In this document: in pieces, positions 21,436 through 29,221 of the stretch | How the letters are laid out: the number at the start of each line of letters is the position of its first letter | Position numbering within the stretch: the stretch's first letter is position 1 | Assembly (NCBI GenBank): GCA_020853755.1 | Contig: JADYYG010000043.1 | Location: 124,001 to 188,000, forward strand | Length of the DNA stretch: 64,000 nt | Reading direction: 5' to 3' | Origin: Dehalococcoidia bacterium | Lineage (GTDB): Bacteria; Chloroflexota; Dehalococcoidia; Tepidiformales; Tepidiformaceae | The notes under the pieces: generated by a model | Told to the model about the DNA's origin: nothing | The model's database searches: none | Seen by the model: only the letters and a program-made list of their open reading frames with translations | Translations under genes and position numbers: made by a program

Positions 21436-21951
21436 ATGCGGAACCTCCTGCTTGCGGGTTGTCTTGCCGCCGGGCTGGCGCTTGCCAGTTGCGGTGATGG
21501 CGCCGCGCCCGCACCGACCGCAACCGCGACTATCGACCAGACTCCAGTCGAACGCATCGGCCTCCCCGTCTTCGGGCCGGCAGACCAGAACCTCATCTTT
21601 GAGGGGGTCATCGAAGGCGCCATGACGGACTCCGAAGCCAGCTGCACCTGGTTCCGCGGTGCGACGCCGGAAAAGGGCCGCTTCCAACTGCTGGCACAGG
21701 CCTACATGTCTGGTGCGCGCCATTCACTCCGCGTCATCATCAACGGCTACACCGGCCCCGGTGAGTACAGCTGGGACGGCGTACCCGGGAGCGGCCCCGA
21801 AGTCACCATCGAAGTCGACAGCAAGCAGAAAGGCCACGCCCACGTCTTCGTGGCTGAACCAGGCGACAACGGCGACCTCGAAGCGACCATTTCGTCGCCG
21901 GACCAGGGCCGGATTACCGGGCAATTTCAGTGCCCGGGCATACCGAAATAG
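21436..21951 (+). CDS. Predicted lipoprotein, unknown function
   Basis: A 171-residue exported protein. The signal peptide is short, with a hydrophobic core and the lipobox LASC at residues 16-19, so Cys19 should be lipidated. A Pro/Thr/Ala-rich spacer is followed by a beta-rich domain of about 130 residues with Cys in SCTWFRG and FQCPG that could pair. Part of the domain (HSLRVIINGYTGPGEY) resembles small adhesin or immunoglobulin-like secreted domains. No specific family is assigned. Confidence 0.7.
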   Translation: MRNLLLAGCLAAGLALASCGDGAAPAPTATATIDQTPVERIGLPVFGPADQNLIFEGVIEGAMTDSEASCTWFRGATPEKGRFQLLAQAYMSGARHSLRVIINGYTGPGEYSWDGVPGSGPEVTIEVDSKQKGHAHVFVAEPGDNGDLEATISSPDQGRITGQFQCPGIPK

Positions 21952-22007
21952 CGCCGGCGCCATTGGCGTGCAGGCGTCCCCAGATTCGGGACTGTTCATA
22001 AGACCTG

Positions 22008-22060
22008 CTACAATATCTGGTGCCCGCCTGTTGACTTCCTACTAGATGTTGATAGATACT
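22008..22060 (+). promoter_or_regulatory. nrdR promoter with tandem NrdR-like boxes
   Basis: Two 16-bp windows resemble the NrdR box acaCwAtATaTwGtgt: 22008-22023 (core CAATATCTGG) and 22039-22054 (core CTAGATGTTG). Each core matches 8 of 10 positions, and their centres are exactly 31 bp apart, the spacing known for NrdR tandem sites. TTGACT (22031-22036) and GATACT (22055-22060), 18 bp apart, form a plausible promoter that overlaps the second box. This suggests autoregulation. Confidence 0.45.
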
Positions 22061-22121
22061 CCGCTGCGCGCCGCAAGGAAATGTTCAGGCGCCTATACGC
22101 TTCTAAGGATTATGTCCGCCC

Positions 22122-22688
22122 GTGCGATGCCCTTACTGCCACTTCCGGGACTCCAAGGTAACCGACAGCCGGGCGAACGATGACGGCATCCGCCGGCGGC
22201 GCCAGTGCATCGCCTGCGGCGAGCGCTTTACCACCGTCGAAGCCGTCCAGTTCTCGACCGTCCAGATCCTCAAGCGCGACGGCCGGCGGGAGGAGTTCTC
22301 GCGCGAGAAGCTGCTCCGCGGCCTCCGCAGCGCCTGCGCCAAGCGCAATATCTCGGTGGCGCAACTTGAGGGAATCGTCACCGACATCGAATCACGCGTG
22401 AATGCCGACGGCCGGCCCGAGATTCCATCGCAGGTCCTGGGAGAGCTTGCGATGGACGCGCTTCGCCGGCTGGACCACATCGCCTACATCCGCTTCGCCA
22501 GCGTGTACCGGTCGTTCACCGATATCGAGTCGCTCAAGGAGGCCGTCGAAGCGCTCGAGTCCGGGCGTGTTCCCTCGATCGAGGAACGCGACCTCCAACT
22601 CGCGCTGCCCGATGCGACCGCCGAACCCCGCGGTCCGCGCCTGCTCCAGGACGTCGAAAGCCGCCACTTCGCCGAGTCGGTGATCTAG
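22122..22688 (+). CDS. nrdR: Transcriptional repressor NrdR
   Basis: NrdR is the zinc-ribbon/ATP-cone regulator of ribonucleotide reductase genes. The zinc ribbon cysteines are in MRCPYCHF and RQCIACGERF. The ATP-cone starts at VQILKRDGRREEFSREKL. IAYIRFASVYRSF is the family end signature. At 188 residues it carries about 30 extra C-terminal residues. The start is GTG 22122 on homology. It lies upstream of nrdJ, separated by one small gene, matching its role. Confidence 0.96.
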   Translation: MRCPYCHFRDSKVTDSRANDDGIRRRRQCIACGERFTTVEAVQFSTVQILKRDGRREEFSREKLLRGLRSACAKRNISVAQLEGIVTDIESRVNADGRPEIPSQVLGELAMDALRRLDHIAYIRFASVYRSFTDIESLKEAVEALESGRVPSIEERDLQLALPDATAEPRGPRLLQDVESRHFAESVI

Positions 22689-22691
22689 GCC

Positions 22692-23012
22692 ATGAAGATC
22701 TGGGAAGTGCATGCACTCCAATCACCAGCGCCGGTGCGCACCACGCCCGAGGGCCTTTGCGATATCGACGGATTGCTGCTCAGCGAGAAGGCCTACCTTC
22801 TTGCCCTGCGCGATATGCGGCCGCCGCAGCTGTTCGCGATGGTCACAGACCTTGGTGCTGCAAATGCCAGCGCCGAACTCCTGAACTACTACGGTTCGCC
22901 TGCCCCCGGCCAGGCCGGGCACGCGCTCGTCCCGGGGCGCTCCCGCCTCGGTGACCCGGTAATCATGCGCAGCGATGAAGTGCGGCTCCCCGCCCGGGAG
23001 TACGTCACCTGA
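22692..23012 (+). CDS. Hypothetical protein between nrdR and nrdJ
   Basis: A 106-residue soluble protein that I do not recognise, with no clear motif apart from a single Cys early in the sequence. The ATG is 3 nt after the nrdR stop, so it is co-transcribed and probably translationally coupled with nrdR. Its position suggests a role linked to nucleotide reduction or cobalamin, which is inference only. Codon usage looks like that of its neighbours, so I accept it as a real gene. Confidence 0.65.
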   Translation: MKIWEVHALQSPAPVRTTPEGLCDIDGLLLSEKAYLLALRDMRPPQLFAMVTDLGAANASAELLNYYGSPAPGQAGHALVPGRSRLGDPVIMRSDEVRLPAREYVT

Positions 23013-23042
23013 TAGACAAATAGAACACTTGTTCGCTATTCT
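23013..23042 (+). promoter_or_regulatory. nrdJ promoter with an embedded LexA-type (SOS) box
   Basis: TAGACA (23013-23018) and TATTCT (23037-23042) are 18 bp apart. In the spacer lies GAACACTTGTTC (23023-23034), a GAAC-N4-GTTC dyad that matches the Gram-positive/actinobacterial LexA box CGAACRNRYGTTYG at 12 of 14 positions. An operator between -35 and -10 would repress directly. lexA itself is not in the window. Confidence 0.5.
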
Positions 23043-23109
23043 TCCTGCCCACCCCGGCGGGGAGCGTCTTCAAAACACAGCCTGAAGCACAGTCAATGGG
23101 AGGAACACC

Positions 23110-25506
23110 ATGGTCACGACGACACCCGACATCCGCGGCACAGGAGGCGGCGACTTCCAGCCCCGGGAGCTCTCCGAGAACGCGAAGGTCGTCATCGAAC
23201 GCCGCATCGCCCGGCGCAATGAGGGCGGCGACGCTGTTGAAAGCCCGGAGCAGGTGTTCCGGCGCGTGGCCGGCAACCTCGCCGAAGCTGAACTGCGCTT
23301 CGGCGGCACCGAGGGCGATCGCGCCGCCGCGGAAGAGTCGTTCTACCGGCTGATGGCCTCCCTGGACTTCCTTCCGAATTCGCCGACGCTGGTGAACGCC
23401 GGCCGCGAACTTCAGCAGCTCTCCGCCTGCTTCGTGCTCCCGGTCGAAGACTCGATCGAAGGCATCTTCGAGGCGATCAAGCACACCGCTATCATCCACA
23501 AGTCTGGCGGCGGCACCGGCTTCGCCTTCTCGCGCCTGCGCCCCGCGAATGACCGCGTGCAGTCGACGATGGGTGTCGCCAGCGGGCCGGTGTCGTTTAT
23601 GCGCGTGTTCGATTCGGCGACCGAGGCCATCAAGCAGGGCGGCACCCGCCGCGGCGCCAACATGGGCATCCTCCGCGTCGACCACCCGGACATCGACGAG
23701 TTCATCGCGATGAAGGCCGACATGACGACCCTGCAGAACTTCAACATCAGCGTCGCGGTCACCGAGCCGTTCATGAACGCGGTCGAATCCGGCGGGACGT
23801 TCGACATCATCAATCCCACGAACGGCCAGGTGGTTGGCAAGCGGGACGCGCGCGAAGTCTGGGAGAAGATGTTCGCGAACGCCTGGAAGAACGGCGACCC
23901 CGGCGTCGTGTTCATCGATCGGATCAATGGCGGCCGGGCCAACCCGGTGCCGAAGCGCGGCCCGGTCGAATCGACGAACCCCTGCGGCGAGCAGCCGCTC
24001 TACCCGTACGACTCCTGCAACCTCGGCTCGATTAACCTCGGTCACTTCACGAAGGGCGCCCCCGGCCAGAAGACGATCGACTTCGAAGCCCTCGGCACGG
24101 TGGTTCGCCGCACGGTCCACATGCTCGACAACGTCATCGAGATGAACAACTACCCAATCCCCGAGATCGCCGAGACCTCGCACGCCATCCGGCGCATCGG
24201 CCTGGGCGTCATGGGCTGGGCCGACATGCTCATCGAGCTGCGCATCCCCTATGGCTCGGAGCAGGCCCTCGCGACGGCGCGGGGCGTGATGGCGCACATC
24301 CAGCGCGAGGCCGACGCCGCATCCGAGCAGCTGGCCCGCGTCCGCGGCAGCTTCCCGGAATGGAACGAGTCGATCTACGGCCCGGGCGGCAAGGAAGGCC
24401 CCCGGCCGATGCGGAACTCCACGCGCTCGACCATCGCGCCGACGGGCACGCTCAGCATCATCGCGAACTGCTCCGGCGGCATCGAACCGGTGTTCTCGCT
24501 GGCGTTCATCCGCTCCCACTACCTCGACAAGGACGACCCGACGAAGCGCACCGAGCTGGCCGAAGTGAACGAGCAGTTCGAAGCGGTGGCGAAGGCCGAA
24601 GGTTTCTACAGCGATGAGCTCATCCGCTTCCTCGCCGAAGGCGGCCACCTTGAAGAGCGGCCCGAGGTTCCGCAGTGGGTGAAGGAGACCTTCGTCACGG
24701 CCCACGACATCGCCCCTGAGTGGCATGTCCGGATGCAGGCCGCCTTCCAAGAGTTCACCGACAACGCCGTCTCCAAGACCATCAACTTCCCGAACAGCGC
24801 GACCGTCGATGACGTGCGGACCGCATACGAACTCGCCTACCGGACCGGCTGCAACGGCATCACCATCTACCGCGATGGTTCGCGGGAACTCCAGGTGCTC
24901 AAGCACGCCGACAAGTCCGACGGCGAGAAGGCGGTCGAGGCTGCCCAGGCCATCCTCACGCAGGCCATCGGCCCGGTCCGCCGCAAGCTGCCCGATGAGC
25001 GCCAGGCCATCACCCACAAGTTCCGCGTCGGCGAGCAGGAAGGCTACATGACGGTCGGCCTGTTCGATGACGGCACGCCCGGCGAGGTGTTCATCAACGT
25101 GAACAAGCAGGGCTCGACCGTCTCCGGCCTGATGGACACGGTGGCGATGCTGACGAGCTACTCGCTCCAGTACGGCGTGCCCCTCAGCGAGCTTTCGGCG
25201 AAGCTGAAGAACACCCGCTTCGAACCGAGCGGCCCAACCAGCAACCGCCAGATCCCGATTGCGACGAGCATCGTGGACTACGTCTTCCGCTGGCTCGAAC
25301 TCAAGTTCGATGGGGCGAACAGCGCCATCCAGCCGACGCTCATCCCGGCGAGCGAAGTGGTGGAGAGCACGAACGCGAGCGTGACTGCCAACAAGCATAC
25401 CGACGCTGTGGCCAGCGGTGTGGGCTGCCCCGAATGCGGTGCGGTGCTGTACTACGCGGAAGGCTGCCTGATCTGCCACAACTGCTTCTACAACCAGTGC
25501 GGATGA
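23110..25506 (+). CDS. nrdJ: Adenosylcobalamin-dependent ribonucleoside-diphosphate reductase (class II)
   Basis: It makes deoxyribonucleotides using a B12-derived thiyl radical and so needs no oxygen. The 798-residue protein has SPTLVNAGRELQQLSACF, which includes one of the redox cysteines. It also has the active-site N-x-C-x-E as NPCGEQ, DSCNLGSINL, and the glycyl-like loop APTGTLSIIANCSGGIEP. The C-terminal Cys motifs GCPECG and CHNCFYNQCG act in disulphide re-reduction. GGAGGA 5 nt upstream supports ATG 23110. Likely regulators are NrdR and a LexA-like repressor at the promoter. Confidence 0.96.
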   Translation: MVTTTPDIRGTGGGDFQPRELSENAKVVIERRIARRNEGGDAVESPEQVFRRVAGNLAEAELRFGGTEGDRAAAEESFYRLMASLDFLPNSPTLVNAGRELQQLSACFVLPVEDSIEGIFEAIKHTAIIHKSGGGTGFAFSRLRPANDRVQSTMGVASGPVSFMRVFDSATEAIKQGGTRRGANMGILRVDHPDIDEFIAMKADMTTLQNFNISVAVTEPFMNAVESGGTFDIINPTNGQVVGKRDAREVWEKMFANAWKNGDPGVVFIDRINGGRANPVPKRGPVESTNPCGEQPLYPYDSCNLGSINLGHFTKGAPGQKTIDFEALGTVVRRTVHMLDNVIEMNNYPIPEIAETSHAIRRIGLGVMGWADMLIELRIPYGSEQALATARGVMAHIQREADAASEQLARVRGSFPEWNESIYGPGGKEGPRPMRNSTRSTIAPTGTLSIIANCSGGIEPVFSLAFIRSHYLDKDDPTKRTELAEVNEQFEAVAKAEGFYSDELIRFLAEGGHLEERPEVPQWVKETFVTAHDIAPEWHVRMQAAFQEFTDNAVSKTINFPNSATVDDVRTAYELAYRTGCNGITIYRDGSRELQVLKHADKSDGEKAVEAAQAILTQAIGPVRRKLPDERQAITHKFRVGEQEGYMTVGLFDDGTPGEVFINVNKQGSTVSGLMDTVAMLTSYSLQYGVPLSELSAKLKNTRFEPSGPTSNRQIPIATSIVDYVFRWLELKFDGANSAIQPTLIPASEVVESTNASVTANKHTDAVASGVGCPECGAVLYYAEGCLICHNCFYNQCG

Positions 25507-25547
25507 GGTAACGTCCGCAGCCTCATGCACATCGCGGAGGGCCGCCG

Positions 25548-26024
25548 ATGACCGCCCAGGACTCGAACGAACTATCGAGGGAGGCGCATCGGCGGCTCGC
25601 CGTTTCGCTGTTCAACCGGAGTTGGGAGCTTCTGGCTCTCCAACGGACAGTCCCCGAAGACGACGAGTTGATCCACACGGTTCACGCCTCCGCCCACCAT
25701 TGGCGTGCCTGCGGCGGCGCCGCGGCCAACCTTGCACGAGGTGAAAACCAGTGTGCGCGCGTCTATGCGGCACTCGGCCGGGGTGAGCCAGCGGTACACC
25801 ACGCACAGCGATGTCTGGCGCTGGTTGAGGCGGGTGGCGACGGGTTCGAAGACTGGGATCGTGCGTCCGCACTCGAGGTGACAGCCCGCGCCTGGCTCGC
25901 GTTCGGGGACAAGCCGAAAGCGTCGGGGTTCTACCGACAGACTCAAGTGGCTCTCGCAGACATCGCTGACCCCGAGGATCGTGCCGTCATCGCTGGCCAA
26001 CTCGCGGAACTTGGGCTGGGGTGA
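25548..26024 (+). CDS. Hypothetical TPR-like helical protein
   Basis: A 158-residue all-helical protein. It has TPR-like repeats (ARVYAALGRGEPAVHHAQRC, then ALEVTARAWLAFGDKPKA) and a conserved-looking HTVHASAHHW near residue 50. Similar short proteins are annotated only as TPR-containing, and I assign no function. A GGAGGG site precedes the ATG at suitable distance. It follows nrdJ by 41 nt and may be its read-through partner. Confidence 0.65.
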   Translation: MTAQDSNELSREAHRRLAVSLFNRSWELLALQRTVPEDDELIHTVHASAHHWRACGGAAANLARGENQCARVYAALGRGEPAVHHAQRCLALVEAGGDGFEDWDRASALEVTARAWLAFGDKPKASGFYRQTQVALADIADPEDRAVIAGQLAELGLG

Positions 26025-26045
26025 GCCGCACTTTCTGAGGTCCAT

Positions 26046-26066
26046 CCAACGCGAGTTCAGCGTTGG
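26046..26066. terminator. Hairpin between convergent genes
   Basis: CCAACGC-gagttca-GCGTTGG is a perfect 7-bp stem with a 7-nt loop in the 54-nt gap between two convergent stop codons. There is no T tract. It may protect or define both 3' ends. Confidence 0.4.
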
Positions 26067-26078
26067 CCTGGCTGACTC

Positions 26079-26858
26079 CTACTCCCCGCTCCAGGTCACC
26101 TTTGGCATGCGTGCGAGGCCCGCTGCGTACACTGCCACAGCCAGTGCGCCGAGGACCACGAAGTCGATGCCCAACCCGATAAAGCCGTCGTCCCCGGCTG
26201 CGTAGGCGGCCAGTTCGAGGGCGTCGACCGCGTAGGTCAGCGGGTTAATGAATGCGAGGACCCGCAGCCACGTCGGCAGGCCATCGATGGGGAAGAACGC
26301 ACCCGAGAAGAAGAGGAGCGGGAAGAGCGCCAGGTTCATCAGCAGGTGGAAGCCCTGCATCGACTGGATGCGCGAGGCGAGCGCCTGCGCCAGACCGGTC
26401 AGCATCAGGTTCACCAGCACAACCGCCGCGAGAGCGATGCCCATCCCGGCGGCGAAGCCGTACTGCCACTCGGAATCGACGAACGGCGCGGCCGCCAGCA
26501 GCACCACAAGTGCCTGCACAATGCCGATGACGAGCGCGGCGAGCGACTTCCCGAGCAGCAGCGTTCGCGGCGCGTGCGGCGTCGAAAGCAGCAGGCGGAG
26601 CAGGCCGCTATCGCGGTCACGGTAATAGGAAGCGCTGGAAAACGTCGACGAGAACACGGACGTCATGACGACGGTCCCGGCGACGAGGTAGGCCGTGAAG
26701 TTGCCGGCTTCGAGGTTCGCCGGCTGCAGCCCGTGCGACACCCCGTTGCCGAGGAACACGAGGAACAACAGCGGCGTCAGCATCGAGCTGTAGAGCTGGG
26801 ACCGGGAGCGGACGACCGCCATCAAGTCCCTGCGTGCGAGGGTCATCGCTGCGTTCAC
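26079..26858 (-). CDS. ABC-2 type transporter permease
   Basis: A 259-residue membrane protein with six predicted helices and the ABC-2 pattern: an N-terminal TLARRDLMAVVRSRSQLY amphipathic segment and a conserved GAFFPIDGLPTWLR loop before the last helices. This is typical of DrrB/daunorubicin-type exporters. The start is GTG 26858 and overlaps the stop of its ATPase gene as GTGA. Together they make a complete two-gene exporter, with unknown substrate. Confidence 0.88.
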   Translation of the reverse strand: MNAAMTLARRDLMAVVRSRSQLYSSMLTPLLFLVFLGNGVSHGLQPANLEAGNFTAYLVAGTVVMTSVFSSTFSSASYYRDRDSGLLRLLLSTPHAPRTLLLGKSLAALVIGIVQALVVLLAAAPFVDSEWQYGFAAGMGIALAAVVLVNLMLTGLAQALASRIQSMQGFHLLMNLALFPLLFFSGAFFPIDGLPTWLRVLAFINPLTYAVDALELAAYAAGDDGFIGLGIDFVVLGALAVAVYAAGLARMPKVTWSGE

Positions 26859-27781
26859 GGCGCGCCTCCTTCGCCTCTGCGGCGGACGTGCTGGAAGTAG
26901 GCGTCCTCGAGCGAGGCAGTCGCGATGGTCACCGAGCGGATGGCGCCCGGCGCCGCTTCGAACAGTCGCGGCACGAAGGTCGAGGCGTCATCCGTAGTCA
27001 CGATGACCGTGTCGTCGTCCTGGGCCAGTTCGCCCGTGCCAGGGATAGCGGCGATCCGGGCGACGGTCTCTGCGGTGTTGTCGGTCAGGCCAATGCGAAC
27101 CGACTCACGCCGCAGTCCTGCCTTGAGCGCGGCAGGCGTCCCGCTAACGACCACGCGACCGTTCTGGATGAACGCCACGTTGTCGCAGACGGCGTCCGCT
27201 TCGCCGAGGTCGTTGGTCGCGAGGAGGACGGTCGTGCCACCGGCGCCATCGAGGAGTTCGCGCCAGAGGATCGAGCGCTCTTCGGCGTCGATGCCCGTCG
27301 TTGGTTCGTCAAGGAGCAGCATCTCGGGCCGGTGCAGCAGCGCGCGGACCACTTCGAGGCGGCGGCGCATCCCGCCAGAGAGACCGGAGACCGGATCGTT
27401 CGCGCGCGGGCCGAGGCCGAACTTTTCGAGGAGTTCGAAGCCTCGCACGCGCAGGTCAGCAGCGGGTACGCCAAAGAGCCGGCCGGAAAAGCGGAGGTAT
27501 TCGCTCACGCTCATCAGCGGGTCGGCGGTGTTCTCCTGGAAGACGGTGGCGATGCGCCGGAGCAGAGTACGTGCTGGCGCCTGACCGAAGACCTCGATGG
27601 TCCCGGAATCCGCGGGCTGCATGGCAGCAAGCATCGCGATGAAGGTGCTTTTGCCGCTCCCGTTCGGGCCGAGGAGCCCGAAGACGCTGCCGCGCGGCAC
27701 TTCGAGCGAGAACCCATTGAGTGCAACGCGCTCGCCGTAACGGCGTGTTACGTCAACGGCGCGGATTGCCAGCTCAGTCAT
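26855..27781 (-). CDS. ABC transporter ATP-binding protein (DrrA-like)
   Basis: A 308-residue ATPase. Walker A is GLLGPNGSGKSTF, the signature is LSGGMRRRLEV, Walker B is MLLLDEPTTGID, and the switch is LATNDLGEA, where Asn replaces the usual His of the H-loop region. A C-terminal extension of about 85 residues ends in ASLEDAYFQHV, the usual end of DrrA-type exporters. A GGGAG site lies 4 nt from the ATG. It energises the adjacent ABC-2 permease. Confidence 0.92.
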   Translation of the reverse strand: MTELAIRAVDVTRRYGERVALNGFSLEVPRGSVFGLLGPNGSGKSTFIAMLAAMQPADSGTIEVFGQAPARTLLRRIATVFQENTADPLMSVSEYLRFSGRLFGVPAADLRVRGFELLEKFGLGPRANDPVSGLSGGMRRRLEVVRALLHRPEMLLLDEPTTGIDAEERSILWRELLDGAGGTTVLLATNDLGEADAVCDNVAFIQNGRVVVSGTPAALKAGLRRESVRIGLTDNTAETVARIAAIPGTGELAQDDDTVIVTTDDASTFVPRLFEAAPGAIRSVTIATASLEDAYFQHVRRRGEGGAP

Positions 27782-27838
27782 TGACTCCCAGTGTCACACA
27801 CCGGCGGACAGGAACAACCAGCTTCGCCGCGTTCGCCG

Positions 27839-28099
27839 TCACACCGCGACGACAGATGCCACCATGTATTGCATGCCAATGATCACCATGATGGCGATCA
27901 TCGGGCTGAGGTCGATCATGCCGGTGTTCGGCATCACCCGGCGGATGGGTTCGACGATCGGTTCGGTCACCCGGTGAAGCACCTGGAAGAGGGGGCTCGA
28001 CTGGTCGATCGGGAACCAGCTCAACAGCGAGCGCGCGATGACCGCCCACATCAGGATGTTCAGGAACGAGAGCGTTATCTGGGCAACGTAGGGGTTTAT
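27839..28099 (-). CDS. YggT-family membrane protein with probable AUA start
   Basis: YggT proteins are small integral membrane proteins of unclear role. From the first ATG (28051) only 70 residues result, and the first membrane helix is cut. The frame stays open upstream. A start at ATA 28099, with GGAG about 8 nt before it, gives 86 residues. That is exactly the length of the neighbouring yggT, and the two align end to end without gaps (about 32 of 86 identical, including RSL-x-SWFP, TEP and MID at the same positions). No ATG, GTG or TTG is available there. A GTG-to-ATA change in the sequence read would also explain it. Confidence 0.75.
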   Translation of the reverse strand: MNPYVAQITLSFLNILMWAVIARSLLSWFPIDQSSPLFQVLHRVTEPIVEPIRRVMPNTGMIDLSPMIAIMVIIGMQYMVASVVAV

Positions 28100-28175
28100 G
28101 GTCGCATCTCCAGCGCGGGCAACCGGGTTCCAACCATCATACCAGAGCGCGGGAACCGCTCCTGAAACGGCCGCT

Positions 28176-28436
28176 TTACCGGCTCGCCGCCATCTGGACC
28201 ACGCTAATCATGACGTACAGAACGACGATGACGATCATCGCCGAGAAGTCGATCATGAGCCCTTTCGGGAGGAACTGGCGTACCGGCGCGAGGAGCGGCT
28301 CCGTGATGGTGTCGAGCAGGCGCACAAACTCGTTGTCGCGCGAGACGGGAAACCAGGAGAACAGCGAGCGCACGATGATCGCGATGATCAGGAAGTAGAG
28401 GAAGAGCGTGACGAGGAGCGCGACCTGGTCGTTCAC
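28176..28436 (-). CDS. YggT-family membrane protein
   Basis: An 86-residue protein with two membrane helices flanking the YggT core (RSLFSWFPVS, TITEPLLAPVR, MIDFSAMIVI). The start is GTG 28436, which overlaps the proC stop as GTGA. It is the upstream member of a tandem pair of single-domain YggT genes; many bacteria carry one protein with two YggT domains instead. Association of yggT with yggS and proC is widespread, but its function remains poorly defined. Confidence 0.87.
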   Translation of the reverse strand: MNDQVALLVTLFLYFLIIAIIVRSLFSWFPVSRDNEFVRLLDTITEPLLAPVRQFLPKGLMIDFSAMIVIVVLYVMISVVQMAASR

Positions 28437-29221
28437 GCCTTGCCCAATTCGATCGCACGCTGATGGGCGGCACGGACGCATTCGATGACCGCGGCGCGGA
28501 AGGCCCGGCTTTCGAGGGCGTGAAGGCCCGCAGCAGTTGTGCCCGCGGGCGAGGTCACCTGGGCGCGAAGGTCGGCGGCGCTTTTGCCGCTCTGGAGTGC
28601 GTACTGCGCCGAACCCAGGACCGTCTGGAGCACCATCTCTTCCGCAGCAGCGCGGGGCAGTCCGGCTGCGACAGCGCCTTCGACCAGCGCTTCGATGAAG
28701 AGGAAGACGTAGGCCGGGCCGCTGCCGCTGACCGCAGTCGCCATGTCCAGCTTCTTCTCGTCGTCGAAGTACAGTTCGCGGCCGATGACGCCCAGCAGCC
28801 GAGCGACGAAGGCGCGCTGCTCCGCAGTGACCTCGGTGGTTGCGGTCCAGGCGCTCATGCCGGCCTGCACTGCAGCGGGCGTGTTGGGCATGACGCGGAC
28901 CACGGCCTTGTGCCCGAACGCGGACTGGAGACTGGCAATGGTAACGCCCGCCATGATCGAAACCAGCACAGCGCCGGGGGACAGCGTGCCGTGCACAGAA
29001 GCGACTTCCTGGGGCTTCACGGAGAGCAGCACGAGGTCGGCGCCGGCCATCGCGGCGAAGTCATCGGTGACGGAAACGCCCCACGTGGCCTGGAGGTGTT
29101 CGCGCCGGGCAGGCAGCTTCTCGACGACGGTGACCGCCTCGCGGGCGATCACGCCATCGGTCACAGCCGCGCCGAGGATGGCCTCGCCCATGACGCCGCC
29201 ACCGACAATGCACACCTTCAC
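28433..29221 (-). CDS. proC: Pyrroline-5-carboxylate reductase
   Basis: It catalyses the last step of proline synthesis, reducing pyrroline-5-carboxylate with NAD(P)H. The 262-residue protein has the N-terminal Rossmann motif VCIVGGGVMGEAIL, VKPQEV, the MPNTPAAV loop, SGSGPAYVFLF and the C-terminal signature SPAGTTAAGLHAL. The start is GTG 29221, chosen because the Rossmann fold begins there; it overlaps the yggS stop as GTGA. Confidence 0.95.
   Translation of the reverse strand: MKVCIVGGGVMGEAILGAAVTDGVIAREAVTVVEKLPARREHLQATWGVSVTDDFAAMAGADLVLLSVKPQEVASVHGTLSPGAVLVSIMAGVTIASLQSAFGHKAVVRVMPNTPAAVQAGMSAWTATTEVTAEQRAFVARLLGVIGRELYFDDEKKLDMATAVSGSGPAYVFLFIEALVEGAVAAGLPRAAAEEMVLQTVLGSAQYALQSGKSAADLRAQVTSPAGTTAAGLHALESRAFRAAVIECVRAAHQRAIELGKA

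Noticed and set aside
23005-25530. 841-codon open frame on the minus strand antisense to nrdJ
   Set aside because: It mirrors a highly biased GC-rich gene; the product is His/Val/Arg-rich low-complexity sequence with no domain, while nrdJ on the plus strand is unmistakable.
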